This document shows positions 52,676-61,231 of a stretch of DNA of 64,000 bases, one piece after another. The notes beneath the pieces were generated by a model that made no database searches, was not told the origin of the DNA, and saw nothing but the letters and a program-made list of their open reading frames with translations. Positions within the stretch are counted from its first letter, which is position 1, and every line of letters starts with the position of its first letter. A program made the translations under genes and the position numbers. Origin of the DNA: an uncultured bacterium (lineage in GTDB: Bacteria > Cyanobacteriota > Vampirovibrionia > Gastranaerophilales > Gastranaerophilaceae); assembly GCA_949290355.1 (NCBI GenBank), contig CASERN010000011.1:733865-797864 (forward strand), given 5' to 3'.

Positions 52676-53620
52676 ATGGATGAAAAAATAGATATTGTAG
52701 CAATTGGTGAGAGTTTAATTGAATTATCTACTAATGCAAGAATGTCTGAAGCAGGCTGCCTTTATAAATATTACGGAGGTGATGCTCTTACAACTGCTAT
52801 TTCAGCCTTGAGAATGGGATCCAAAGTCGGATTTATTTCTCGTATTGGTAATGATCCATTTAAAAATTATCTTATAGAAAGCTGGGAAAATGAAGGGTTA
52901 GATATTTCCCAAACGAAATTAACTAATGAACCAAATGGTTTATATATTATTGCAAGACCCTCCCTTGATGAAAAAGAAATTGTATACTATAGAAAAAAAA
53001 TTGCTCCATCAAAACTTTCAATAGACGATATCAATCCAGATTATATAAAAAATTCTTCTGTGGTGTATGCTTCAGGAGTAACACAATCTCTTTCATCTTC
53101 TGCTTCGGAAGCTGTAGAAGCTGCTTTTAAAATAGCTAAGGATAATGGTATTTTTACAGCATATGATCCTAATTATTATTCTTCTATTACAACACCCGAT
53201 GAAGCTAAAGAAGAGTTTGCAAGAATAAATCAATATATTGATATACTATTTATGAATACAACACATGATGCTGTAAATATCTTAGAAATCGAATCTCCAG
53301 AAAATATTATTAAAAGACTTTGGGACATGGGAATCCAAATTGTAGTATTAAAGTCAAAAGATCAAAAAGGATACTACACTGGTTATAATGGAAATATTAT
53401 TTTTACAGATTTTTACACATCGGATTATATTGATACAACTTGCTCGGGCGATGCATTCAACGGAGGATTCTTGCACGCTTTAACTCATGGTTTTACCCCG
53501 TTTGAAGCTACAAAATTCGCCTCAATTCTCGCAGGAATTCAAGCAAAAGGGATAGGAGCAATCAAATCTATACCATACAAAGATGAAGTATACAAAATAT
53601 ATAGAGGTTTTGATGGCTAA
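52676..53620 (+). CDS. kdgK: 2-keto-3-deoxygluconate kinase, PfkB family
   Basis: This 314-residue PfkB-type sugar kinase has VAIGESLIEL at the N-terminus, YYGGDALTTAISALRMGSKV, and the substrate segment YYRKKIAPSKLS. The catalytic signature is DTTCSGDAFNGGFLHAL. Its position 2 bp after the KDPG aldolase gene makes KDG the likely substrate. Specificity within PfkB kinases cannot be read with certainty. The 3' end overlaps the csaB-like gene by 8 bp. Confidence 0.88.
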   Translation: MDEKIDIVAIGESLIELSTNARMSEAGCLYKYYGGDALTTAISALRMGSKVGFISRIGNDPFKNYLIESWENEGLDISQTKLTNEPNGLYIIARPSLDEKEIVYYRKKIAPSKLSIDDINPDYIKNSSVVYASGVTQSLSSSASEAVEAAFKIAKDNGIFTAYDPNYYSSITTPDEAKEEFARINQYIDILFMNTTHDAVNILEIESPENIIKRLWDMGIQIVVLKSKDQKGYYTGYNGNIIFTDFYTSDYIDTTCSGDAFNGGFLHALTHGFTPFEATKFASILAGIQAKGIGAIKSIPYKDEVYKIYRGFDG

Positions 53621-54611
53621 AGTTGCAATTTCTGGATATTATGGATTTAAAAATTTCGGGGATGAAGCTATTTTATCTGTCCTAGTTAATCACTTAAAAG
53701 CTTTAGGGGCGGATGTTACAGTTTTTTCTAGTGATACAAAATTTACTACTGATACATATAATGTAAATTCAGTAAAACGTTTTGATATTCATAGTGTTGT
53801 CAAAACAATCAAAAATTCTGATATTTTAATCTCCGGTGGTGGCAGCCTCTTACAAGATACTACGAGCCTTAAGAGTATAATATATTATCTTTTTATAATA
53901 GCATTAGGAATTTTATTTAGTAAAAAAGTTATTATATTCGCTCAAGGTATTGGACCTATAAACAATTTGTTTGCCAAATTTATAACTAAAAATTTGTTAA
54001 AATTATGTTCATATGTTTCAGTAAGGGATCAAAATAGTTATAACCTTTTAAAAAATTGGAATGTAGATGTAAAGTTAGTTTGTGATCCTATATATTCGGT
54101 CAATGTCCCTTATTCAGACACAACTGGAATTATTGGGATTCAGTTAAGAGAATTTAAAACAATGAACTACAATTTAATTCACAAACTTGCTATGCTTGTT
54201 GCTTCAAAGTTTACAAATTATAAAGTTAAAATTTTTTCACTACAAGAAACTCAGGATCTTGACCTGGCAAAACAATTTGAACATTTATTGCATACATTGA
54301 ATTCTGAAATTTCAACGGATATTATTACTGATGATATTATTGAAAATTTATCAAAACTTGAATATTTAATTGCAATGAGATTTCACGCTTTACTTGTCGC
54401 AATGAAAGCTGGTGTTAAATCATGTGCAATAAATTATGACATAAAAGTTGAAAAACTCGCTAATGATGCATCAATTCCTGAAATATCAATGGATGCATCT
54501 GAAAATTTCGAAGAAATCTTTGATGCATTAAAAAACCTTAATAAAGATGACTTATTAAGGTTTGCAAATTCAAAATCTTTTGATTGGACAGATTTTGACA
54601 ATTTATTTTGA
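53613..54611 (+). CDS. csaB: Polysaccharide pyruvyl transferase (CsaB family)
   Basis: This 332-residue protein has the CsaB pattern: VAISGYYGFKNFGDEAIL, ILISGGGSLLQDTTSLKSII, KKVIIFAQGIGPI, SVRDQNSY and LEYLIAMRFHALLVAMKAG. CsaB adds ketal pyruvate to a wall-linked polysaccharide so that SLH domains can bind; an SLH protein is encoded at 27486. I chose the ATG at 53613 with AGAGG upstream. The longer frame from 53583 lies within kdgK and has no ribosome binding site. Convergent overlap of 9 bp with the EF-hand gene. Confidence 0.9.
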   Translation: MAKVAISGYYGFKNFGDEAILSVLVNHLKALGADVTVFSSDTKFTTDTYNVNSVKRFDIHSVVKTIKNSDILISGGGSLLQDTTSLKSIIYYLFIIALGILFSKKVIIFAQGIGPINNLFAKFITKNLLKLCSYVSVRDQNSYNLLKNWNVDVKLVCDPIYSVNVPYSDTTGIIGIQLREFKTMNYNLIHKLAMLVASKFTNYKVKIFSLQETQDLDLAKQFEHLLHTLNSEISTDIITDDIIENLSKLEYLIAMRFHALLVAMKAGVKSCAINYDIKVEKLANDASIPEISMDASENFEEIFDALKNLNKDDLLRFANSKSFDWTDFDNLF

Positions 54612-55454
54612 GTCTTTAAATAAGCTTCGATAGTTTTTTTGCATTGCAGTATCAAAATCATTAGTTGATGATGATTTCATTAAAATGCTCCAGTTATCAA
54701 AATCTTTTTTATCTATTTTTCCATCTAAAGAATTTTTATCTGTAGAACTAGTATCAAAAGTCGCAAATACTGATGATAATTCTTTCCAGTCAACAACACC
54801 ATCTTTATTTGTATCAACTTTATTAAAAGCGTTCATAGCTAAATATGTAGCCTCTTGTTTTTGTGCCTCTGTTGCATTACTATCCAACTTGCTTAATTCA
54901 TGGTCTACAAATTCCTTTTGAGAAACTTTACCATCTTTATTTGAATCAATTAATGCACCATAAGATTTTCCTAATTCACTTAAATCATTTTTATATTTAT
55001 CACTTGATTCTGCAGAAGCAATGCTTATCTCTGTGAAATTACTATCTGATGCTGTATCAAAAGCTTTCCCTTTAGAAGTATCTTGATTTTTATCAATATC
55101 TCCCGCATACTCATTATTCATTTGATTTGTAACATTGTTTTGATTTAAAAAGCCAAAATAAGATGGAGATGCCCCGTTCATTGCATTTTGATACAAAGAT
55201 TGACCATATTGATAGGCAATCATATTACCCATTTGACGGTTTGCACAGTTAAAGGAGTTATTTGGTAACCATGAAAATCCCATTGGATCAGCATACATTT
55301 GAGCCATGCCACAATATCCGCCAAAATTACCAAAGCCAAATATGCTCCCGCATTTCGCAGATTTTAAAGCAATTGAAGTGGCTGTGGTTTGCAAAAGTCC
55401 ATTTCCAAATTGTGTTAAACTATTACCTATATTTTGCCAAGATATATTTGCCAT
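54603..55454 (-). CDS. EF-hand protein of the AGCAATT-element group
   Basis: This 283-residue protein has a Gly/Asn/Ala-rich N-terminal half without a signal peptide (MANISWQNIGNSLTQFGNGL, then GSIFGFGNFGGYCGM). The C-terminal half has calcium-loop motifs: DSNKDGKVSQKEF, DTNKDGVVDWKEL, and a weaker third one around LDGKIDKKDF. The first two loops have all usual acidic ligands. A GGAGAG site and a strong bipartite AGCAATT element lie upstream, as for the three NNFFG-motif genes. Its role is unknown; calcium-dependent folding after export is plausible. Confidence 0.78.
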   Translation of the reverse strand: MANISWQNIGNSLTQFGNGLLQTTATSIALKSAKCGSIFGFGNFGGYCGMAQMYADPMGFSWLPNNSFNCANRQMGNMIAYQYGQSLYQNAMNGASPSYFGFLNQNNVTNQMNNEYAGDIDKNQDTSKGKAFDTASDSNFTEISIASAESSDKYKNDLSELGKSYGALIDSNKDGKVSQKEFVDHELSKLDSNATEAQKQEATYLAMNAFNKVDTNKDGVVDWKELSSVFATFDTSSTDKNSLDGKIDKKDFDNWSILMKSSSTNDFDTAMQKNYRSLFKDSK

Positions 55455-55486
55455 ATACTTCTCTCCAGTTAAAATAGTTTATATAC

Positions 55487-55522
55487 TATATATATAAAAA
55501 ATATATTATATAAAAAATTGCT
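55487..55522 (-). promoter_or_regulatory. Bipartite promoter-like element (copy f)
   Basis: On the minus strand AGCAATT, 12 bases, TATTTTTTATATATATA, 33 bases before the ATG. Confidence 0.55.
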
Positions 55523-55604
55523 ATATATAACTTTTGATATTTCATCTATTCCCTTATATGGCAAGTGTTCTGCAGAAAATTAACATTTCTTAATAAATTA
55601 AGCA

Positions 55605-55631
55605 TTAAAAAAGAACTCTAACGAGTTCTTT
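55605..55631 (-). terminator. Terminator of tRNA-Leu
   Basis: On the minus strand AAAGAACTC/GAGTTCTTT with a 4-base loop and a T run directly after, starting 5 bp past the tRNA. Confidence 0.88.
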
Positions 55632-55635
55632 AAAT

Positions 55636-55721
55636 TGCCCTGGGCCAGACTTGAACTGGCACTGGATTTAACTCCAACCGGATTTTAAGTCCGACGCGTC
55701 TACCGATTCCGCCACCAGGGC
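55636..55721 (-). tRNA. tRNA-Leu (anticodon UAA)
   Basis: The gene is 86 nt long. The acceptor stem is GCCCTGG/CCAGGGC and the D arm has GGCGGAATCGGTAGACGC. The anticodon arm CGGA-CTTAAAA-TCCG gives anticodon TAA. There is a long class II variable arm, and the T arm is GCCAGTTCAAGTCTGGC. The discriminator base is A, and CCA is not encoded. TTGACA and TATACT lie upstream, and a terminator follows. Confidence 0.96.
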
Positions 55722-55740
55722 TTAATTTCAGCATTACTAT

Positions 55741-55767
55741 AGTATACCAAAAAAAAATAATTGTCAA
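55741..55767 (-). promoter_or_regulatory. tRNA-Leu promoter
   Basis: On the minus strand a perfect TTGACA and TATACT with a spacer of only 15 bases, about 20 bases before the tRNA. Confidence 0.5.
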
Positions 55768-55772
55768 TAAGT

Positions 55773-56978
55773 TTATTTAGTTGAAAATCTCTTCAAATAT
55801 GAGTTAAATTCCTCAATTTTTAAATTTATATTATTTACCAGCTGAGCAATTTGAGCCTTGATTAAATTTTCATTTCTTAAAAACATTCTACCAAAAAGCG
55901 GTGGGTAATCTAAATTTTTATTAAATAATGCTTTAAATTCCATAATCGAATTATAGTCTTTTCTATCTATAATTTTATTAAGTTCACACAAATCAGTAAA
56001 TAAATCACCTAATTGCATTTTAGCTTTCTGAATTTTTCTGGATTCTATATATTTTTGAATTTTTGCAAGATTTGAATAAATTGTTGAATAATATCCCTTC
56101 AAAGCCAATTTCTTGTTAGGAAGTGTATTCTTAAAGTATGATAAAGTTTGATCATAACCAGCTTGAATCAATTCATTTCTTTTAGCTTCATTTATATTGA
56201 AGTCCACTACAACTATATCACCGGTATTTAGAACAATATAGTCAAATTTATCACGATTTCCATAAATTCTTGTTAAAAAAGAGGTTGACATTGCTGTCAT
56301 GCAGCTATATACAGCATTTGCGTAATTAATGCCAGAAATATCGTCATTATTTTCATAATATCCTTCTAGTCTGAATTCAAGTATGCGTTCATCAGAATTC
56401 AATAAATGCTCAGATAGCTGCCACATAGGCCAACTTTTTTGCAGATCACCATCAACAAGCAAGGTATTATTATATTCTACAGGTTTCATTAATCCCGGCA
56501 TACAACAAGAAATTCGTATTGCTGAAGCTATCTCATAATCTGGAGTATCAAATTTTGAAAATTCTTTACACTCAAAATTTGAAAGATCAGTTGTAATAAT
56601 TACAAGATTTTTTTCTAAATCTTTAAAAGTTACAGCTCTATTTAATCCTTTTTTATATTTTTCACCATAATATTTTTTTTCAATAAGTTCCCTTACCCAT
56701 TCTAAAAAAACTTCACCTTTACTAAGTGCAAAAATCGGTCCTATTCCTATTGAAATATCTTTGAATAATTCAAAATTAACTTTTGAAAATATTTGTCTTA
56801 GCTCATTAGAAGAATATCCTATAGCTAGTAATGCTGCAAAAATAGAACCAACAGAAGATCCCGCAAGAGTACTAGGATTAACACCTAATTCTTCAAATGC
56901 TTTAATTGCACCAATATATGATATGCCTCTAATAGCTCCGCCACCAAATAAACATGTATATTTAAAATTATTATCCAT
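55773..56978 (-). CDS. Patatin-like phospholipase
   Basis: This 401-residue protein has the patatin oxyanion loop GGGAIRGISYIGAI, the nucleophile elbow GSSVGS (G-x-S-x-G) and the catalytic aspartate in LLVDGDLQKSWPM. Such enzymes hydrolyse acyl esters of membrane lipids. The last 120 residues are helical and not part of the core. It starts 19 bp after the stop of the GT-C-like gene. TATAAT lies 7 bases before the ATG and no Shine-Dalgarno is visible, so it may have its own leaderless transcript. Confidence 0.9.
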   Translation of the reverse strand: MDNNFKYTCLFGGGAIRGISYIGAIKAFEELGVNPSTLAGSSVGSIFAALLAIGYSSNELRQIFSKVNFELFKDISIGIGPIFALSKGEVFLEWVRELIEKKYYGEKYKKGLNRAVTFKDLEKNLVIITTDLSNFECKEFSKFDTPDYEIASAIRISCCMPGLMKPVEYNNTLLVDGDLQKSWPMWQLSEHLLNSDERILEFRLEGYYENNDDISGINYANAVYSCMTAMSTSFLTRIYGNRDKFDYIVLNTGDIVVVDFNINEAKRNELIQAGYDQTLSYFKNTLPNKKLALKGYYSTIYSNLAKIQKYIESRKIQKAKMQLGDLFTDLCELNKIIDRKDYNSIMEFKALFNKNLDYPPLFGRMFLRNENLIKAQIAQLVNNINLKIEEFNSYLKRFSTK

Positions 56979-56985
56979 ATTACAA

Positions 56986-56991
56986 ATTATA
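56986..56991 (-). promoter_or_regulatory. -10 box for a probable leaderless patatin-gene transcript
   Basis: On the minus strand TATAAT is followed by 7 bases and the ATG. Confidence 0.35.
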
Positions 56992-56997
56992 TTATAT

Positions 56998-58506
56998 TTA
57001 AAATTTTATTCCTGTATTAAATAGTGTATTTTTATAATAATTTATGTCATTAGTCGGTTGTTTAAAATTTTTGTCAGGGTATGATTGTGGTAAAAATACT
57101 CCAAAATATTTACCCTCATAAACAACTTTCCATATTTTATCATTTTTGAGTTTATTATATATTGGATAACTTTTTTCTAAAATCATAACATCTGGCGGAA
57201 AATGTTCAAATAGTTGCTTCCAATTTGGATATACAAGGAAAAATTCTTTTAATACAGGAACCATATAATTACCATAGACCTCTTCATATCTGCCATCCAT
57301 ATATATCAAATTATTAGGATATAATTTATATGCTGCATAACTCCCTATACCAAAATTAGTAAGCAAATTTCCTTTTAAGTTATTAATTTTGATAAATTCA
57401 ATTTCCTTTACTGGGTATACATCCATTCCAATCGGCACAGAGTAATTTTTCGATGTAAGCGTAAATATAGATATAAAAAGTAAAATAACATATATTACTC
57501 TGTCTTTCCAGCATGGGAATTTAATGTTTTTGACCAAATTATAAAAATCTTCATATACAAAACAAACTGAAGCAATTGCAAAAAACGGTAAAAGTTTGAC
57601 ATGGCTAATAGCTAAATATAAAGTTGATAAAAGTACAATATATTTAACTTTGTCAGATTTTAAATACCAATTTTTAAATTTTTCTACCGTAATTATTTTT
57701 GAAATGCTTAAAATTTCCGTAATGATTGATAATACCATGAATAACTTAAATTCTATTTGTTTGAATAAGTAAAATTTTGAAAATAATCCCCACCATTCAA
57801 CTATATATGGACGTTTCATTGTATTTGCCATGAGTAAAAATTTAATATATTCATTTCCCCAAGGATTAATTATTAGTGCAGCAAAAGATATTAAAAATGT
57901 TATTATGTATTTTCTGTACGGTTTTTTATTCAAAAATTCTCCAACAGCATACATTATAAGAAGCCCTAGGCCTGATATGACTCCCCCGTGAACATTGTTC
58001 CAAAATATTACAAGGAAAGGAATAATAAATAAAAGTTTGTTGCAGCCATTTCTTACTCTTTCCAATATGTAAATAAATATGGTAAATAGTAAGAAACTGA
58101 ACATATGACATCTTATTGGGGAGTTCAAATTTCCCATTACAGCCATAAGAGCAAAAAAGTAAAATAATATGTTATATGGAGGAAGTTTGGTTCTATATTT
58201 TACAACTTTTGATGCAGTAAAAAATATTCCAAATAACATACATGCTTGTAAAATTATTAAGCTATACGGGCCAAAAATTTTTAAGAATAAATAGAAAATT
58301 ACACCAGATCCCCATTCGTGGTCCCACCAAGTATGTACAGGCGTATATGAAAGGAAATCAGTTTTTAATACATGTCCTCCATCTACTACACCCATACCAG
58401 CAATCAAGCGAGCCCAAAGATCAAAATCAAAATGAGTTGCAGTTGTTGAAAATGCTAAAATTAGCAAAAATAAAGTTATATAAAATAATATAGCTCGTTT
58501 CCCCAT
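56998..58506 (-). CDS. Multi-pass membrane protein, GT-C glycosyltransferase-like
   Basis: This 502-residue protein has about ten membrane helices. The first large loop holds DFDLWARLIAGMGVVDGG, DFLSYTPVHTWWDHEWGSG, an arrangement of acidic and HE residues as in GT-C-type glycosyltransferases. A soluble C-terminal part (IYMDGRYEEVYGNY, then PPDVMILEKSYPI) follows. Donor and acceptor are unknown. The start has TATAAT (extended) 7 bases upstream and no Shine-Dalgarno. The patatin gene follows after 19 bp on the same strand. Confidence 0.68.
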   Translation of the reverse strand: MGKRAILFYITLFLLILAFSTTATHFDFDLWARLIAGMGVVDGGHVLKTDFLSYTPVHTWWDHEWGSGVIFYLFLKIFGPYSLIILQACMLFGIFFTASKVVKYRTKLPPYNILFYFFALMAVMGNLNSPIRCHMFSFLLFTIFIYILERVRNGCNKLLFIIPFLVIFWNNVHGGVISGLGLLIMYAVGEFLNKKPYRKYIITFLISFAALIINPWGNEYIKFLLMANTMKRPYIVEWWGLFSKFYLFKQIEFKLFMVLSIITEILSISKIITVEKFKNWYLKSDKVKYIVLLSTLYLAISHVKLLPFFAIASVCFVYEDFYNLVKNIKFPCWKDRVIYVILLFISIFTLTSKNYSVPIGMDVYPVKEIEFIKINNLKGNLLTNFGIGSYAAYKLYPNNLIYMDGRYEEVYGNYMVPVLKEFFLVYPNWKQLFEHFPPDVMILEKSYPIYNKLKNDKIWKVVYEGKYFGVFLPQSYPDKNFKQPTNDINYYKNTLFNTGIKF

Positions 58507-58513
58507 AGTTTTG

Positions 58514-58519
58514 ATTATA
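58514..58519 (-). promoter_or_regulatory. Extended -10 box for a probable leaderless transcript of the GT-C-like gene
   Basis: On the minus strand TGTTATAAT ends 7 bases before the ATG, right after the terminator of the preceding gene. Confidence 0.4.
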
Positions 58520-58523
58520 ACAT

Positions 58524-58558
58524 AAAAAAAGGACTGCTTTAAACAGTCCTTTTTTTTA
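58524..58558 (-). terminator. Terminator of the HEAT-like gene
   Basis: AAAAAAAGGACTG/CAGTCCTTTTTTT with a 7-base loop; the T run works on both strands. Confidence 0.9.
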
Positions 58559-58573
58559 TAAACTTATAAATGA

Positions 58574-58858
58574 TTAAGCAGCTACAGAACCTTTTATTTC
58601 TCTAATAAGATATTCTGCAACCCATTCAAAATCTTTGTTACATTCAGCAGCTTTTTGCAAATATTTAACGGAAGCATCTCCAATTCTAATCAAAGTCATT
58701 GCAACAACACCTCTTTTAATACCTCTAACTACTTGTAACTCGTTTACTAATTCAGGAAGAACTGATGTACCGATACTTACTAATTCATTTTCAACTTTGT
58801 TTTTAGTATTATTGTCTGCATTTTCCAATTTTGAAAGAATTTCATTAACTGTTTCCAT
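58574..58858 (-). CDS. Small HEAT-repeat-like protein
   Basis: This 94-residue all-helical protein reads METVNEILSKLENADNNTKN and continues SIGTSVLPELVNELQVVRG and MTLIRIGDASVKYLQKAAE. The spacing is that of two HEAT/PBS-lyase-type repeats. I chose the ATG at 58858 with GGAG 9 bases upstream; the 15-bp longer start overlaps that site. It is a single-gene unit with its own terminator. It is probably a protein-binding module. Confidence 0.72.
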   Translation of the reverse strand: METVNEILSKLENADNNTKNKVENELVSIGTSVLPELVNELQVVRGIKRGVVAMTLIRIGDASVKYLQKAAECNKDFEWVAEYLIREIKGSVAA

Positions 58859-58956
58859 TATAATTATCTCCATTTATCTAATCTATATTATGATTATAAA
58901 CTAAAAAATAGATAAACCTTTATTTCCTTACATAATCTTTATATCTTATTAAGATA

Positions 58957-58983
58957 AATAAAAAGCAGGTTAAAAACCTGCTT
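58957..58983 (-). terminator. Terminator of the 703-residue protein gene
   Basis: On the minus strand AAGCAGGTT/AACCTGCTT with a 3-base loop and a T-rich run. Confidence 0.85.
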
Positions 58984-59017
58984 AAATAAGTTAGTGTAGG
59001 GGAAAAATAAATGTGTA

Positions 59018-61129
59018 TTAACTGTATATTTTGAATGTTCTTTCGATATTTTTATCAATAGCTGTTTTTATAGAATCATATTCTGTTTGTAATGAATTAT
59101 GTTCTGTATCAATATTTTTTAATTCAAGATCATATTTTTTATCTTTATTTTCAATTTTATTCATTGCTGCATTATATTCTGCTTCTGCAATAGTAACAGC
59201 AGCATTATTTGTCTGTTCGGTAATATCGCTACAATTTGAATATGATAAAGTATTCCATGTTGAATTAGAATCAACCTGCTCCATTGTTACCAAACCACTT
59301 TCCAATGCAAACTGAATCCATTCTGAGCTGGAAGCAAGCCCATCTTGTAATACTTTATAATTATCTTTTGTACCATTACCCATTCTTTCAAATAGGTTTG
59401 CATACCATTGATATTTAGCCTCTCCGTTTTCATTTTGGTTATTTGTATCAATCCAAGTATATTTAGGTTCTCCATAAGTGTTGAATACTCTATCCAAAAT
59501 AATTACGTCGTATATCGGCTGAAAATTACTTTGCATGTTACCACCAGCCTGACCAAGTTTTTCCCAAACATAGTCTAAATCAACTAAATTAGGTATTTCA
59601 TCAAAGGCACAAATTGAATTACCATGAATATCTAAGAAATTGTTATTAGTATCAAATACAGGAGCTCCAGTTGAATCAGTTTTTACATCATAACCAAATG
59701 ATTTTAGCAATTCTGCAGCAGCTGAAACATAAGCTTTGTATTCTGTAGTATCTTTTTCAGGTGCAAATTTTGCACTATCCCAATGAGCATAAATACCTTC
59801 ATCAAGAGAATTAACTATAGAGCTCAAAATTTCTTTTATATATTCAAAATCTGTTAAATCGTATTCTGATTTTATATTAAAAGAGCTTGCAGTATTGTAG
59901 CTTTTCCATAAATCTTCATCTTCAAATATATCATCAATAGAAGTTTTTCCTGCAACATCTATACTATTAATTGAATATGTCGCACTAGTTTTATCTGTTC
60001 CATCTTCTTGAGGTTCTTTTATTAAAACTGCATTTTTTTCCTGATCATATTCTCCTTTTCGAGTTGTATCTTCAACTAATTCGTTGGTTTTTTCATCAAT
60101 ATTGTAAAGTTTTACAATATATGGGTTATCGGCATTTTCATCAGGATTTTTATAAATTCTAAATACAGTATCACAATCTTCAATTCCTAATTCTAAATCA
60201 TTTTTACTATTATTTAGTTCAATATAATTTCCTGAAGCGTCAGTACCCAATTTAACTTCGCTATTACTTTGGTTAAAACTTCTGCCTTTAATTGATTCTG
60301 TTTCTGCTATTAAATCATCAAAAAATTTAATATCAGATGTATCCCCGGCATAAGTTTTACAACTATCAATAACTCCGCCTAAACTGTCGATTATATTTGA
60401 AATATCAACAGCAGTAGTTTCTTCATCAATATTTTCAATTTGGTCAAGTAAATCAGATTTCATAAACTTACTATATTCTGCTTCAATATTACTTGATAAT
60501 TTTTCAGAATAAGATGTATATGCAGAGTCAAAGTTTGTGAGTGCACTTTGAAAAGCATAGTATTCAGGGCTAGCAATGGTTGAAGCATAACCCGGGTGGA
60601 TTGAACTACCATTTATACCTTCATAATATGCTCTCAGTTCATCACCGGTAAGTCCTGTAGAGAACATTTCATTAGTACCATCATCGTTCATATTACCAGT
60701 CATGTATTGAACTTTTCCACTTGAATCTAAAGTAAAACTTGTATCATCAAAATAAGTAGAATTATATTCTAGTCCATAGTAACTTACAAATTTTTCTAAA
60801 CTACCATTAGCGTTTTGATAATTTTTAGCATCCTGTTCTGATACTAAAATTTGACCTGATGCATTTGACAATCCATACTGGTTATTATATGGATTGTAAT
60901 TTGTCATAGAATTAAAAGTTAATTGTTGATAACTTGCATTGTTATTAGAATCATAATTAGTAAACATCAATTGTGCATTATTAAGAGCATTTACATAAGC
61001 TTCACTCACTTGAGAACTTTCAGTTGCAAGACGCAATTTATTATTGTTGATAATCTGAGCTCTTAACTCGTTATCAGACATACGAGAGGTTATTGATAAT
61101 AGTCTAGCTTGTCCTGCAGCCATTCCCAT
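59018..61129 (-). CDS. 703-residue protein with sigma-28-type promoter, unknown function
   Basis: The N-terminus (MGMAAGQARLLSITSRMSDN) and the following helix (AQIINNNKLRLATESSQVSE) have no signal peptide. The helical start and helical, charged end flank a long Asn/Asp/Ser/Tyr-rich middle. This distribution resembles flagellin- or hook-type proteins exported by a type III apparatus. I do not recognise a named family. The final 60 residues form a coiled coil (MNKIENKDKKYDLELKNID). AAAGG precedes the ATG. The promoter at 61176 matches the flagellar sigma-28 consensus, which supports a late-flagellar or secreted role (inference). Confidence 0.75.
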   Translation of the reverse strand: MGMAAGQARLLSITSRMSDNELRAQIINNNKLRLATESSQVSEAYVNALNNAQLMFTNYDSNNNASYQQLTFNSMTNYNPYNNQYGLSNASGQILVSEQDAKNYQNANGSLEKFVSYYGLEYNSTYFDDTSFTLDSSGKVQYMTGNMNDDGTNEMFSTGLTGDELRAYYEGINGSSIHPGYASTIASPEYYAFQSALTNFDSAYTSYSEKLSSNIEAEYSKFMKSDLLDQIENIDEETTAVDISNIIDSLGGVIDSCKTYAGDTSDIKFFDDLIAETESIKGRSFNQSNSEVKLGTDASGNYIELNNSKNDLELGIEDCDTVFRIYKNPDENADNPYIVKLYNIDEKTNELVEDTTRKGEYDQEKNAVLIKEPQEDGTDKTSATYSINSIDVAGKTSIDDIFEDEDLWKSYNTASSFNIKSEYDLTDFEYIKEILSSIVNSLDEGIYAHWDSAKFAPEKDTTEYKAYVSAAAELLKSFGYDVKTDSTGAPVFDTNNNFLDIHGNSICAFDEIPNLVDLDYVWEKLGQAGGNMQSNFQPIYDVIILDRVFNTYGEPKYTWIDTNNQNENGEAKYQWYANLFERMGNGTKDNYKVLQDGLASSSEWIQFALESGLVTMEQVDSNSTWNTLSYSNCSDITEQTNNAAVTIAEAEYNAAMNKIENKDKKYDLELKNIDTEHNSLQTEYDSIKTAIDKNIERTFKIYS

Positions 61130-61175
61130 AGTTGATGATTACCTTTCAATTTTCCTTAGTAACTTTCAATATGGT

Positions 61176-61203
61176 ATATCGGCTTATTTTAAGAAAAACT
61201 TTA
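61176..61203 (-). promoter_or_regulatory. Sigma-28 (FliA/SigD)-type promoter
   Basis: On the minus strand TAAAGTTT, 12 bases, GCCGATAT, about 47 bases before the ATG. The known consensus is TAAA (TAAAGTTT), a spacer putting GCCGATAA/T about 15 bases after TAAA. The spacer here is one longer. Confidence 0.7.
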
Positions 61204-61231
61204 ATTATTATAATTTATTGTTACAAATTGT

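Noticed and set aside
55523-55604. Palindromes TTCTGCAGAA and CTTAATAAATTAAG as operator sites
   Set aside because: They are short and found once each, in an AT-rich gap; no repeated or gene-linked pattern supports a regulator site.
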